Shown piece by piece: positions 38,231-47,094 of a stretch of DNA of 64,000 bases. Under the pieces are notes generated by a model, which saw only the letters and a list, made by a program, of their open reading frames with translations, did no database searches and had not been told where the DNA came from. The stretch spans positions 29,461-93,460 of the forward strand of contig WVZY01000064.1 in NCBI GenBank assembly GCA_011772205.1. The letters are read 5' to 3'. The position numbers and the translations under genes are program-made. This DNA comes from Candidatus Latescibacterota bacterium (GTDB lineage Bacteria; Krumholzibacteriota; Krumholzibacteriia; WVZY01). Within the stretch, counting starts at the first letter, position 1. Every line of letters starts with the position of its first letter.

Positions 38231-40102
38231 TCAGGCGCCCATTGCGAGATTAAAAATGGAGGAGTCGATATCGATAATACGCCTCGACTTCTCGTCGGCA
38301 GCGATGATGATTCGATCCCGATATCGCATAAGCCGATTCAACATGTTTTGCAGGAGATGAAGCTCGGCCGAATGGAATTCTTCGATCCTGATGGTCAAGG
38401 ACGATCTCGTATTTTGAAGCATTTTTTCGAGCTGTTGGGCGGCACCCACAAAGAACTCTCGGCCGAGCCTCCCCTTCATGGAGAACAATAGATTCGAGTG
38501 GCTGTTTTTTACCTCATTCAAAGCCACTCTGAGAGAACCCTGGCTAAGATAGCGTTGCAGGGCTCGCGAGATCATTCCTAGATAGCTGCGAGCCAGCCGG
38601 CGTTCTTTCTCGAATTCCCGATTGAAATGGCGATCGACATAATCTCTCATCGACAGCCCGACCGCCCAATCGTGTACCACCAACTCAGTCAGTCCCGTCT
38701 TGAACAGAGGGAAGGAACGCAATAGATGATACAATCCCGGGATGCCGGCCTGTCTGAGGATATGGCGCAAGAGACGAACCAAGATACTTAGACTTTCTCC
38801 CACGGATCTCCTGTTTCGGTTGTGTGGATTGGTAAAAAAACGAACTTTGTTACGGATCCGTTTTGAAATAACTCCGTAGTCGAGCAATCTGTGATAGAGG
38901 GCGAGGTATCCGTTTATCATTTCGCCATAAGCCATGTTCTTTGGTATGACGTTTGTAGCGAGCTTCAAGTTATCCAAATTGGCCGCATCAGGAATCAGGC
39001 GACATTCTTTTTCCAACCGTTCGTAAAGGGGCGTTTTCTCGATCGCCACGAGAAGTCCAATCATCGCCGCTTGAATCCCCGACTCTACTATAAACCGGTA
39101 CTGTTCATCGAATATCTCTTCTGTATCGCTATCGAATCCGATAATGAATCCCCCGAGCACATCGATGCCGTGGGAATATATTTTCCGCACTGAGGAAAGC
39201 ATATCGCGCCGGGTATTCTGGAGCTTTCCCGTTTCCCTCAGACTGTCTTCGTTGGGGGACTCTATTCCAACGAATATCCATTCGAAGTTGGCCTCTCGAA
39301 AGAGTTGTAGCAGCTCATCGTCATCGGCGATGTTCAATGATGCTTCCGTGCCAAAATGGAAGGCGTAACCATGATCCTTCTGGTAATCCCTGAGAAATCT
39401 GAGCAGCTCCTTGGCGACCTTGACGTTTCCGGTCAGATTATCATCCACAAAAAACACATCGCGCGCGTTCAGCTTGCGGAGCTCATCCAATTCCGCGCCA
39501 ATTTGTTCGAGAGACTTTGTACGGGGACGGCGTCCGAACATGACGATGATGTCACAGAACTCACACCGGTAGGGGCATCCCCTGGAAAACTGCATGCTCA
39601 TCTGCATGTAGTGCTTTGGATTCAGGAGATCGAAACGGGGAACCGGCGAGTCGCTGAGGGATACGACGCTGGTCTCGTGGTAAAGCTTCTTGGGCGACCC
39701 GGATTGATAATCCCGACAGAATTCTTTCCAGATATACTCGGCTTCGCCGGCCACGACCGTATCTGCCAGCGATTCGTACGACTCCGGGCACAGAGAGGCA
39801 TAGCTCCCGCCTGCCACCACGAAGTATCCCTTATTCTTGTAATACGTGAGCAGCTCCTTCTGACGAGCGAATTGCACTCCCATACCGCAAACGCCGATGA
39901 TATCCACTCCCGGTTCCAGAGGCACGGACTGCGTATTCTCGTCTATGATTTCGATTTCCCAATCGGAGGGACAAAGAGCGGCCAGCGTTGCAAGACCCAG
40001 AGGAGGATTGACAGTTCTCACTCCCGGCAGAAATGTGTCGACCGCCCATTTGAGACTCCAGAAACTCTCGGGGAACTTCGGATTGATGAGTAACAACTGC
40101 AT
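38231..40102 (-). CDS. B12-binding radical SAM protein (DUF4070/HpnR-like)
   Basis: I chose the ATG at 40102 because the B12-binding domain starts there (MQLLLINPKFPESFW, NPPLGLATLAALCP). Residues about 1-140 form the cobalamin-binding domain. FSRGCPYRCEFCDIIVMFGRR supplies the CxxxCxxC cluster near residue 180, and FVDDNLTGN, GTEASLNIADDDELL and FVGIESPNEDSLRETGK complete a radical SAM barrel. A DUF4070-like region follows. About 200 further C-terminal residues are helical and charged. Relatives include hopanoid C-3 methylase HpnR, but many subfamilies have unknown methyl or rearrangement substrates, and no hopanoid genes lie nearby. Confidence 0.8.
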   Translation of the reverse strand: MQLLLINPKFPESFWSLKWAVDTFLPGVRTVNPPLGLATLAALCPSDWEIEIIDENTQSVPLEPGVDIIGVCGMGVQFARQKELLTYYKNKGYFVVAGGSYASLCPESYESLADTVVAGEAEYIWKEFCRDYQSGSPKKLYHETSVVSLSDSPVPRFDLLNPKHYMQMSMQFSRGCPYRCEFCDIIVMFGRRPRTKSLEQIGAELDELRKLNARDVFFVDDNLTGNVKVAKELLRFLRDYQKDHGYAFHFGTEASLNIADDDELLQLFREANFEWIFVGIESPNEDSLRETGKLQNTRRDMLSSVRKIYSHGIDVLGGFIIGFDSDTEEIFDEQYRFIVESGIQAAMIGLLVAIEKTPLYERLEKECRLIPDAANLDNLKLATNVIPKNMAYGEMINGYLALYHRLLDYGVISKRIRNKVRFFTNPHNRNRRSVGESLSILVRLLRHILRQAGIPGLYHLLRSFPLFKTGLTELVVHDWAVGLSMRDYVDRHFNREFEKERRLARSYLGMISRALQRYLSQGSLRVALNEVKNSHSNLLFSMKGRLGREFFVGAAQQLEKMLQNTRSSLTIRIEEFHSAELHLLQNMLNRLMRYRDRIIIAADEKSRRIIDIDSSIFNLAMGA

Positions 40103-40360
40103 GCGGGGACTGCCTCTCTGCTTGGGGAGTGGATTCGATATGCTGGCACCTGGCCGATGCAGATATATTATACTAGCTCTTCTGGCAGCCACCTAATATT
40201 ATCTTCATGGTGGGGTGGAATCGAAGGTGCATAACCTATTGAAAACAAAGTATGAAGGGACATAATTGAACTGCCGACAGGGTGATGTTCAGTGCTGGAA
40301 GAGGAAAATCTTCTACCTCGCCGTCTTCGAATCGTCGGCCTCAAAAGGAGTGTTACGAAA

Positions 40361-41014
40361 ATGTGGAAATTGAGCCTCATAGTGATATTGATTCTTGGTC
40401 AAACCACCTCAAGCCAGGCGGTAATCTCAAGGGGGCTGCAGATGAGCGATCAGCCGAAGTCAGTGGAAAAACCAACCCGCGAAACAGAGATCGCTACGCT
40501 CGGCGGCGGATGTTTCTGGTGTCTCGAGGCGGTCTTCGAAGAAGTGGAGGGCGTGAACAGCGCGGTATCTGGGTATTCGGGTGGCACGGTAAAGAATCCG
40601 TCGTACGAAGCTGTCTGCACGAGCGCGACCGGCCACGCCGAAGTCGTGCAAATCAGATACGATCCCGGTGTGATTGGGTACGATGAGATACTGGACGTAT
40701 TCTTCAGCATCCATGATCCGACAACGCCCAATCGACAAGGTGCCGACGTTGGATCTCAGTACCGGTCCGTGATCTTTTATCATGACGAACGACAGAAAGA
40801 GATCGCTGAAAGGAAGATAAAGGAGTTGGATGCTTCCGGAATCTGGGATCGACGCGTCGTTACAGAGCTCGTTCCATTGAGGGCCTTCTACGAAGCGGAA
40901 GAGTATCACCAGGAATACTTCAAACGGAATCCCGAAGCGGGATACTGCCGGGCCGTGATCGTGCCCAAGCTCCTGAAGTTTCGTGATCTCTTCGGTGATA
41001 AGCTCAAGCAATAG
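40361..41014 (+). CDS. msrA: Peptide methionine sulfoxide reductase A, exported
   Basis: The ATG at 40361 has AAAAGGAG about ten bases upstream and opens a signal peptide ([17 protein letters not shown]). The MsrA domain has the catalytic [56 protein letters not shown] and [15 protein letters not shown], so all usual motifs are intact. It reduces the S-epimer of methionine sulfoxide, here in the periplasm judging by the signal. No msrB gene is adjacent. Confidence 0.95.
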   Translation: MWKLSLIVILILGQTTSSQAVISRGLQMSDQPKSVEKPTRETEIATLGGGCFWCLEAVFEEVEGVNSAVSGYSGGTVKNPSYEAVCTSATGHAEVVQIRYDPGVIGYDEILDVFFSIHDPTTPNRQGADVGSQYRSVIFYHDERQKEIAERKIKELDASGIWDRRVVTELVPLRAFYEAEEYHQEYFKRNPEAGYCRAVIVPKLLKFRDLFGDKLKQ

Positions 41015-41085
41015 TCCCGTAGAAGTCCCGAAGGAACGAGGCCCCGATAAGGCTCCACATCTGGAGCATACCGAATAGGAAACCC

Positions 41086-41352
41086 ATGGAAAAATCCCGC
41101 AAAGGGCCCCGGAAGGGCGATCCCAATATCAAGCTGGTTGAGGTATGGAAGGCGCAGGGCGAAACTGAAGCGCAAATCATCCGCTCGGTCCTCGAAGGCG
41201 ACGGCATTGAGTCGATGCTGAGCGGCGAATCCGTCCGCCTCACCCACGGCATCACAGTGGACGGGCTGGCGGAGGTGAAGATTCTCGTGCGTGAAGAAGA
41301 CGAAACACGCGCCCGGGAAGTAATCGCTGCGTTTGTCGAAAACAAGGATTAG
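41086..41352 (+). CDS. DUF2007 small protein
   Basis: The product has 88 residues. KLVEVWKAQGETEAQIIRSVLEGDGIES, then LAEVKILVREEDETRAREVI, is the DUF2007 (putative signal-transducing) fold, related to PII/GlnB-like ferredoxin folds. The start is preceded by a weak purine stretch (TAGGAAA). It lies 71 bp after msrA on the same strand, so co-transcription is likely. Confidence 0.75.
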   Translation: MEKSRKGPRKGDPNIKLVEVWKAQGETEAQIIRSVLEGDGIESMLSGESVRLTHGITVDGLAEVKILVREEDETRAREVIAAFVENKD

Positions 41353-41439
41353 CCTCGAGCCATTGACCGGATCACCCGAGCGCTGCGGACATCTCAACTG
41401 TGGTGTTGCAGAGATAACAGTTTGCTTTTTGATATCTGC

Positions 41440-43071
41440 TCAGGAGCATATTGGCCCGGCGGCCGCACCATCTCGCCTCGGCTCACCGACGCCAGTGAAT
41501 GCTTTTCCATCATAGACTGCCAATTGCAGCCCGCCCGCTTTAAAAGACCAGGCTTCCAGAGGATGAATTCGAAATCCGTGTCCTTCAAGCATTGCAACCG
41601 TAGACGCCGAGAACCGTTCCGCTTCCAAGTGCACATCGCCTTCCGGAGTGCAGTGGAGACGCGGGGCACTCACAGATTCGAAGGGCGTCTGGCTCTGCAA
41701 TCGAACCAGGACCTGAAAAACGCCGGACGCTAATCGTTCGGATCCCGTTGATCCAACTGCGATGCGCGGCTCCTTTCCCTTGAATAATATGGATGGCGCA
41801 GCGTTTGATCTTGCTCTAGCCCCCGGACGAAGATAGAAGGGATGCTTTTTGTTTTTAACCTTAAATGTTCGCATATACCCGTTGTACAAAAATCCCAGAT
41901 TGCTCGTAACGACTTTTGCTCCGAAGCTCCGCTCGATCGACTGGGTCATGGATACGACATTTAGATCTCGATCCATCACGCATAAGTGTGTCGTCTCGCC
42001 GTCGATCTTCAAGTCGTCGAGAACCTCTAAAGCCGCCTGCTTTGCATATTCACGACTTGCTAAATCTGGGAAGTTGCTTTCATCGACACCCACGCCTCCA
42101 GCCAAACGATACCGTCTTCGATCCCGCCGCACTCGCTTGATGATACCGGCGATTAATACGGCAGCCTCGGGTGAGTTGGGATCAAAACCTGCCGGCATCA
42201 ATTCGTCGAAGAGATGCAGCATTTCGAGAAGGACAAGTCCCCCTCCTGGATGAGGCAATGTGTGAACAGTCATATCGCTGAAAGTCCCAACCAGTGGATC
42301 TGTTACTGTCGGCCAGGGGACATCTTTCAGATCCTTTACGCATAAAAAGCCACCATTTTTCTCCATATCCTCAACAATGCATCGGGCAATTTCCCCGGTA
42401 TAGAAATCCTCAAAACCTTCCTGCTCCAAGCGGCGTAGGGTTTTTGCAAGCACTGGCTGACGGAAAACCGTACTTTCAGGAAACGGATTGAGATCAGCAT
42501 CCAAGAAAAAAGATGCGCCTGTATTTCTCGCTAACTGTTTTTGATAAGTTTTTGTGATTCGAAGATGGTGTGCGGTTAGGGGATACCCCTCTTCAGCAAA
42601 ACTTATTGCTGGAGCCAGTATCTCGGAACGCGACAAGCGGCCGTAATGCTGGAGGGCGTAATTGAGAACAGCCACGTTGGTAGGCACGGCAACAGCGCGG
42701 TACCCCGAGTAGCGCAGGGATGCGGCAACAACCTTGGGTGATGCATTCAACGGTGCGGGACAGGCCCCATCCAGCACAACCGTTTTATTGTTGTTCGACA
42801 AATGGATCAACATCATCGCCATCCCGCCCAACCCGGAACTGGCCGGATCGACAACGCCGAGGGCAAACGCAGCAGCTGCGGCGGCGTCAACGGCATTTCC
42901 CCCATTTGACAAGATCTCCGCGCCTGCTGCAGTTGCACGATAGTTTACCGTCGTGACGACCCCATTCGAAGACACTGCTGTCCAGAAGGCTGGATCGTTC
43001 CGGCGAGCTTCCCGCGAGTGCATCTTCTCATCAGAAAAAAATTCTCGCCAGGAGACTAGATTCGATGCCAA
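41440..43071 (-). CDS. Gamma-glutamyltransferase family protein without signal peptide
   Basis: The start is TTG at 43071 with GGAGGAG six bases upstream; no ATG is better placed. Characteristic segments: AAGAEILSNGGNAVDAAAAA, DPASSGLGGMAMML, the autoprocessing/nucleophile region ETTHLCVMDRDLNVVSMTQS (catalytic Thr near residue 360), and a late GGT motif around RIAVGSTGSERL. The usual LGGGG-type loop is replaced by AVGSTGS. The enzyme cleaves gamma-glutamyl bonds as in glutathione. Most homologs are exported, but I see no signal peptide here, so this one may work in the cytoplasm. It is 543 residues, near normal length. Confidence 0.85.
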   Translation of the reverse strand: MASNLVSWREFFSDEKMHSREARRNDPAFWTAVSSNGVVTTVNYRATAAGAEILSNGGNAVDAAAAAAFALGVVDPASSGLGGMAMMLIHLSNNNKTVVLDGACPAPLNASPKVVAASLRYSGYRAVAVPTNVAVLNYALQHYGRLSRSEILAPAISFAEEGYPLTAHHLRITKTYQKQLARNTGASFFLDADLNPFPESTVFRQPVLAKTLRRLEQEGFEDFYTGEIARCIVEDMEKNGGFLCVKDLKDVPWPTVTDPLVGTFSDMTVHTLPHPGGGLVLLEMLHLFDELMPAGFDPNSPEAAVLIAGIIKRVRRDRRRYRLAGGVGVDESNFPDLASREYAKQAALEVLDDLKIDGETTHLCVMDRDLNVVSMTQSIERSFGAKVVTSNLGFLYNGYMRTFKVKNKKHPFYLRPGARARSNAAPSILFKGKEPRIAVGSTGSERLASGVFQVLVRLQSQTPFESVSAPRLHCTPEGDVHLEAERFSASTVAMLEGHGFRIHPLEAWSFKAGGLQLAVYDGKAFTGVGEPRRDGAAAGPICS

Positions 43072-43192
43072 TTAGAACTCCTCCGAAGAACGGTACCCAT
43101 CCAGATTCGTAAAAGAGGTGGTTGAGTCCCGATTGACGCTTTTAGCCCCATTCGCCGCATCCAAAGCCGCTGTAGCCCACCACCGTATAGCA

Positions 43193-43780
43193 TTATCTGA
43201 ATTTCGCAAACATCCTGTACAGCGATAGCTTGCTCCGACCGATGAACGATTCGCGTGCCGGGAAAACTCCTTCACTAACAAACCGCACATCTTCAATCGA
43301 ATAAAAAGCCTTAGGATTATTTTTCTGAATCATCCGTATGTAATCCGGCAGGTCATGCCTTTTGATCACACTGAAAATCAGGTGTACGGGGCCTTCGTTT
43401 CCCTTGGCGTCGATGCTCGTGACTCCATATCCGGTCTCCGAGAGAGACTGGATCAGATCGGTCGCATCTTTTTTTGTAATTACTCTGATGATACGACTTC
43501 CAATTGCCATCTTTTCCTCGATATAAAGACCGACAAAGATACCCGCAGCAAAACCCCCAGCGTAACTGAAATAATATGCAACATTGGTGAGATTCGTTAT
43601 GATTTGACGAATCGCCAGAAGCCATATCAGCATTTCAAAGAATCCAATTATTGGCGCGATGAATCTCTGGCCTCGCGAGATAAAAGCAATTCTCATCGTC
43701 CCCAGCGTTACATCGGCAACTCTAGCGACGAAAATGAGAATTGCGAATAGAATAACTTGAGATGTTACCTCGTTCATCAT
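43193..43780 (-). CDS. DUF2179 membrane protein (UPF0316/YebE type)
   Basis: The product has 195 residues with AAAGGAG upstream. Three N-terminal membrane segments (VILFAILIFVARVADVTLGT, IAPIIGFFEMLIWLLAI, FSYAGGFAAGIFVGLYI) are followed by a soluble DUF2179 domain (IRVITKKDATDLIQSLSETG, then VHLIFSVIKRHDLPDYIRMI). This is the standard UPF0316 architecture; function is unknown. Confidence 0.85.
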   Translation of the reverse strand: MMNEVTSQVILFAILIFVARVADVTLGTMRIAFISRGQRFIAPIIGFFEMLIWLLAIRQIITNLTNVAYYFSYAGGFAAGIFVGLYIEEKMAIGSRIIRVITKKDATDLIQSLSETGYGVTSIDAKGNEGPVHLIFSVIKRHDLPDYIRMIQKNNPKAFYSIEDVRFVSEGVFPARESFIGRSKLSLYRMFAKFR

Positions 43781-43929
43781 TATAGACGCTCCTTTAATTC
43801 GTAACTTTTTGAATGTCTAACATGAAATGCATACTGAAAGCCGGTCCTCTGAGACCGGGCTGCGTGATACTTCATACTCAGTGAAGACGCATTTTGTCCA
43901 GCTCAAAATTCATTCCAGAATATTCGCAA

Positions 43930-44067
43930 ATGAAAAATACGATGCGGAGGGAGGCGGCTGAACCGCTGGCATACGAATTTCTTGTGCAGGACGATGAAGA
44001 AAGGCAAGATTATCTAACTGGCTGGCTGATTCTCAGCACGCTCCTGCAGGCTATGATACCGGAATAA
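43930..44067 (+). CDS. Possible 45-residue ORF
   Basis: An ATG-TAA frame of 45 codons encodes an acidic, partly hydrophobic peptide (EFLVQDDEERQDYLTGWLIL). No ribosome site is evident, and it fills the gap between two minus-strand genes. It may be chance. Confidence 0.2.
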   Translation: MKNTMRREAAEPLAYEFLVQDDEERQDYLTGWLILSTLLQAMIPE

Positions 44068-44076
44068 TTATTCGTC

Positions 44077-44592
44077 TCACAATTCCAGGCTGAATTCCTG
44101 CGTATCGAACCAGAATCCTGAGCCGCTCAGACAGTCGATCTCGGCTTGAACGATGGCCTGGTGCCCTTCCTCGATTTCCACGAAACGTGCAAACATCTTC
44201 TGCCCGTCTGCATCGAGTGTCCTGACCATTTCTTTATAGAAGCTACTCGTTTCGGTTTCCACGTCCAGAGCCCTTTTGAGCATCTCGAGTTCCGTGTCGT
44301 GCTTACTGCTCTCATCGCCTGACACCGTTCCCTGGAGCTTTTCTACGCTCTGCGAGATTGCCTCGCGCGAAGGGACGGCTGTCCCAAGCTGCTTAACGTT
44401 GATTCTGCCCGTTTGCTGCCACTCATCGAGACGTTCGCGGAGGTACTTGATGTGGCCCATTTCCTCGTCGCAAAGTGCTTTGAACACTCGCTTGCCGGGC
44501 TCGCTCGTGGCTTTCTCCATCGCTTCTTGATACGTTCTATGCACCCTGCCCTCGTAATCCAGTGCTGTTCGGATCGCTTCGTCCAGGTTCAT
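44077..44592 (-). CDS. Rubrerythrin/ferritin-like diiron protein
   Basis: The product has 171 residues with AGGAGG ahead of the ATG. A four-helix bundle carries the expected metal ligands: E in ALDYEGRVHRTY, EEMGHIKYL (ExxH), E in DVETETSSFYKEM, and EIEEGHQAIV (ExxH). This is the COG1633 ferritin-like branch. There is no rubredoxin domain. It could act in peroxide or iron handling, useful to oxygen-sensitive radical SAM enzymes such as the KamA-type gene upstream, whose 3' end is 194 bp away. Confidence 0.8.
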   Translation of the reverse strand: MNLDEAIRTALDYEGRVHRTYQEAMEKATSEPGKRVFKALCDEEMGHIKYLRERLDEWQQTGRINVKQLGTAVPSREAISQSVEKLQGTVSGDESSKHDTELEMLKRALDVETETSSFYKEMVRTLDADGQKMFARFVEIEEGHQAIVQAEIDCLSGSGFWFDTQEFSLEL

Positions 44593-44786
44593 TCTTTTCC
44601 TCCTAAGTTATAGACGTATAGAGTCAAATATTAACTTGGAATCCACCGGAAATCAACTCATCGGCTCCGTCCGTACCGGAAGCCGTTGAGCCCGTGCAAG
44701 CCTTGTCCGTTTGAAATAGTCGGGGGATTACGGAATAACTAACTTAGAATGTAATATAACTAGATGAGGCAGGTCAGCAAAGCAGG

Positions 44787-46583
44787 CTAAAAGTAATACC
44801 AGATGGTTTCGTAATCGTCGACGTCCTCACCGAATTCCTTCAACCTTCTCAAATAATCGAGGATTGGGACATCCACGCTTACATAGGTCTTCTGCCCAGC
44901 GATATTCTTCTCCCATGGGTGAAATTCGTATACTCTCGAGCCATCGGGGAGAATCGAGAGAAGCTGCCGGTGCTGGATGGCCCGCAAGTAGTTCTTCCCC
45001 AAGCCAGGCACATTGTAAACGGTCTCGTCGGTTCGAACGAGGCCTGGAAGAAGACGGGCTTCCTCTTTCTGTTCCTGCAAGAGCCGCGCTATGGGAACCC
45101 GGTACTCAGCGGTCTCTTCCTTTCCCTTTGTGTTAAACGTATAGTATGGATCAATCCCAATCCGTTTGAGCAGAATCCTCAGGCAGGATGCTTCGAAGCG
45201 CCGCGAAACGTAGAAGGTGAATACGTTTTGATTGTATATGGGTATCCGGGCGTTCCTCAATCGATCCACGGCTTGATGCATTTCTAGTGTGACTTCATAA
45301 GGATGCTGCACATGAGTAACCACGCATATATCGCGCTTTAGGGGAACGTGCAGGCTTTCGAGAAAGCTCACTACCTCAGGTGTAAACCGCATGGGCATTG
45401 TAACGAGCGTTCTCGTTCCAATTCGTATCCTTTCCACAGTGGGCACGCTGGCGACTTCCTCCAGCACCCATTGCAGATCCTCGTCATGCATGGCCATTGG
45501 ATCGCCACCGGTGATAAGAACCTCCCGGATGGCTGGGTGCGCTCGAATCCATTCAACGGCTTCCCGAATCTTTTTCCTCGGGGCCAATGCGTCGTCGGCC
45601 AGTACACCCTGGATTTCCCAGTTTCTCTGGCAATACACACAGATCTGCGGACAAGTGTTATACGGCTTCAAGATGACAATGCCGGGGTAACGTCTCGTTA
45701 CCAGATCAATGGGCGACGTATCGATTTCCAGCATGAAGTCCAGCGAACATTCTTGCCTTAGTTTCCCTTCTCTCATCCGCTGCACATAGGTTTTTGGCGG
45801 AATGACCTGAGCCCGAACGGAGTGGTCCCTCCCCTTTTGCTTCTGGTCCATAAGAGATAAGTAATATGGCGTAACTCCGAAAGCTAAATTGAAAGCCTTT
45901 GCCCGCTCCAATGACTCGAGTTCCCGACGACCCACGGGGATGTATTTCGCGAGCATTCCGGGATCCTTCACGACATTCCGGAGCTGCCAGCGCCAGTCGT
46001 ACCAATCCTCATCTTTGGCACTGAGGACAGAAAGAATTTTTTGCCTATTAGCAATGCGGCGAGCGATGGTCTCTTCCATGAGCCCATGGGGATACCGGTG
46101 CAAAAACCTGTCTACATTTTCCCAGAGCTTGTCCAATTCTCTCGAACGGGCAATGGCGGCATCCCTTCCAGACAGTTTGTCCGAAATCAGATAGTCACCA
46201 GGTGCGAGCACTTTCGCCTTCCCTTGAACGCCCAAAAAAAGATGGATCATCTCCGCGAAGAAGCCTTCTTTCAGCTCTGGATCCGGCTTGTTGTGCGCAA
46301 TGTCATAGAGAGCGCCCATGACGCTAAAGCCCGAAAGCTCCTCGGCATGGTAGGACAAGATACTTCGGAGGGCCCGGGCGCAATCCCGGATGCGAACCAC
46401 GTGCCCCTCAACTATCTGCCGCTGGGAAATATCGAGCTGCCAGGTGGAAACCATATTAATGAGGCGCTCTCTCGCTACGTTCACCGTGCGCGCCCGAGAG
46501 AGCACACGGAACACTTCGCCTGCCACCTCTTTTAGAAGCTCTAGAGAAAACGTGTGATGTTTTTTCGATACGCGCCGGGGCAT
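44787..46583 (-). CDS. KamA-family radical SAM aminomutase with N-terminal extension (glutamate-type pocket)
   Basis: The product has 598 residues, about 170 longer than lysine 2,3-aminomutase (LAM), with a helical N-terminal extension. The radical SAM cluster CPQICVYC lies at residues 311-318, ITGGDP near 358, and the PLP lysine K530 in NVPGLGKNY. Arg320, two residues after the last Cys, matches the carboxylate-binding Arg134 of LAM. The residues aligned with the LAM side-chain-binding Asp293 and Asp330 are K486 (YTFNTK) and N524 (VYNVP), the same pair proposed for glutamate 2,3-aminomutase. It probably makes a beta-amino acid other than beta-lysine. It is divergent from the second KamA gene. 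Confidence 0.8.
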   Translation of the reverse strand: MPRRVSKKHHTFSLELLKEVAGEVFRVLSRARTVNVARERLINMVSTWQLDISQRQIVEGHVVRIRDCARALRSILSYHAEELSGFSVMGALYDIAHNKPDPELKEGFFAEMIHLFLGVQGKAKVLAPGDYLISDKLSGRDAAIARSRELDKLWENVDRFLHRYPHGLMEETIARRIANRQKILSVLSAKDEDWYDWRWQLRNVVKDPGMLAKYIPVGRRELESLERAKAFNLAFGVTPYYLSLMDQKQKGRDHSVRAQVIPPKTYVQRMREGKLRQECSLDFMLEIDTSPIDLVTRRYPGIVILKPYNTCPQICVYCQRNWEIQGVLADDALAPRKKIREAVEWIRAHPAIREVLITGGDPMAMHDEDLQWVLEEVASVPTVERIRIGTRTLVTMPMRFTPEVVSFLESLHVPLKRDICVVTHVQHPYEVTLEMHQAVDRLRNARIPIYNQNVFTFYVSRRFEASCLRILLKRIGIDPYYTFNTKGKEETAEYRVPIARLLQEQKEEARLLPGLVRTDETVYNVPGLGKNYLRAIQHRQLLSILPDGSRVYEFHPWEKNIAGQKTYVSVDVPILDYLRRLKEFGEDVDDYETIWYYF

Positions 46584-47094
46584 GACTCCGATTCCTCTCT
46601 GAAATCATTCTCGGGAGATCGCCCACCCTATGCTGAGTAGCTTGCTTATAATTTGAACATCCCGGCCACCAACTGTCAAATGGTGGACGAGGAGTTTGTG
46701 CAGAGTCCCCCTCCCGGGCTCCCCCCCCAATGAGGTCACGGTCTCCGAATCCCACATCGCCCGGTTGCAGCTGATAGAATCTCAATAAAGGACTTAGCTT
46801 ATGATTATCACTATAATTCATTTCCTGCAAACGATATATGGTCAAATCTTCCTCTCTTTCGAAACTAAGACATTCAAGGGACGGAGTTTGCATTTGACAG
46901 GTCGGGGATTGGCAAAATATAATTTAAAAGGCAATGATTGAGATTAAGAGCAATTTCAACGCCATTTCTGAACGAGATCTCCCCGATTCCGGATCTAGTC
47001 CAACCCGTTCTTTTGCGCACACACCCATCTCACCGATCGAAGCTCCAAACCCTTGCTTCGCTCATGTTGAGGCCTCAACGCGGAGGTAATGAAG
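46584..47094. other. Divergent promoter region between two KamA genes
   Basis: About 510 bases hold the promoters of both aminomutase genes. The clear element is the promoter at 46894-46923. A minus-strand ORF overlapping the start of the longer KamA gene (46456-46893) is not convincing. Confidence 0.5.
46894..46923 (+). promoter_or_regulatory. Consensus sigma-70 promoter
   Basis: TTGACA (46894-46899), 18-base spacer, TATAAT (46918-46923). Both hexamers are perfect. It would transcribe the KamA/M20/ATP-grasp genes with a leader of roughly 165 bases. Confidence 0.65.

Noticed and set aside
43072..43296. Short minus-strand ORF overlapping the end of the DUF2179 gene
   Set aside because: It overlaps the real DUF2179 reading frame and has random-looking composition.
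46456..46893. 145-codon minus-strand ORF upstream of the long KamA gene
   Set aside because: It overlaps the well-supported KamA start in another frame and has no ribosome site or family signal.
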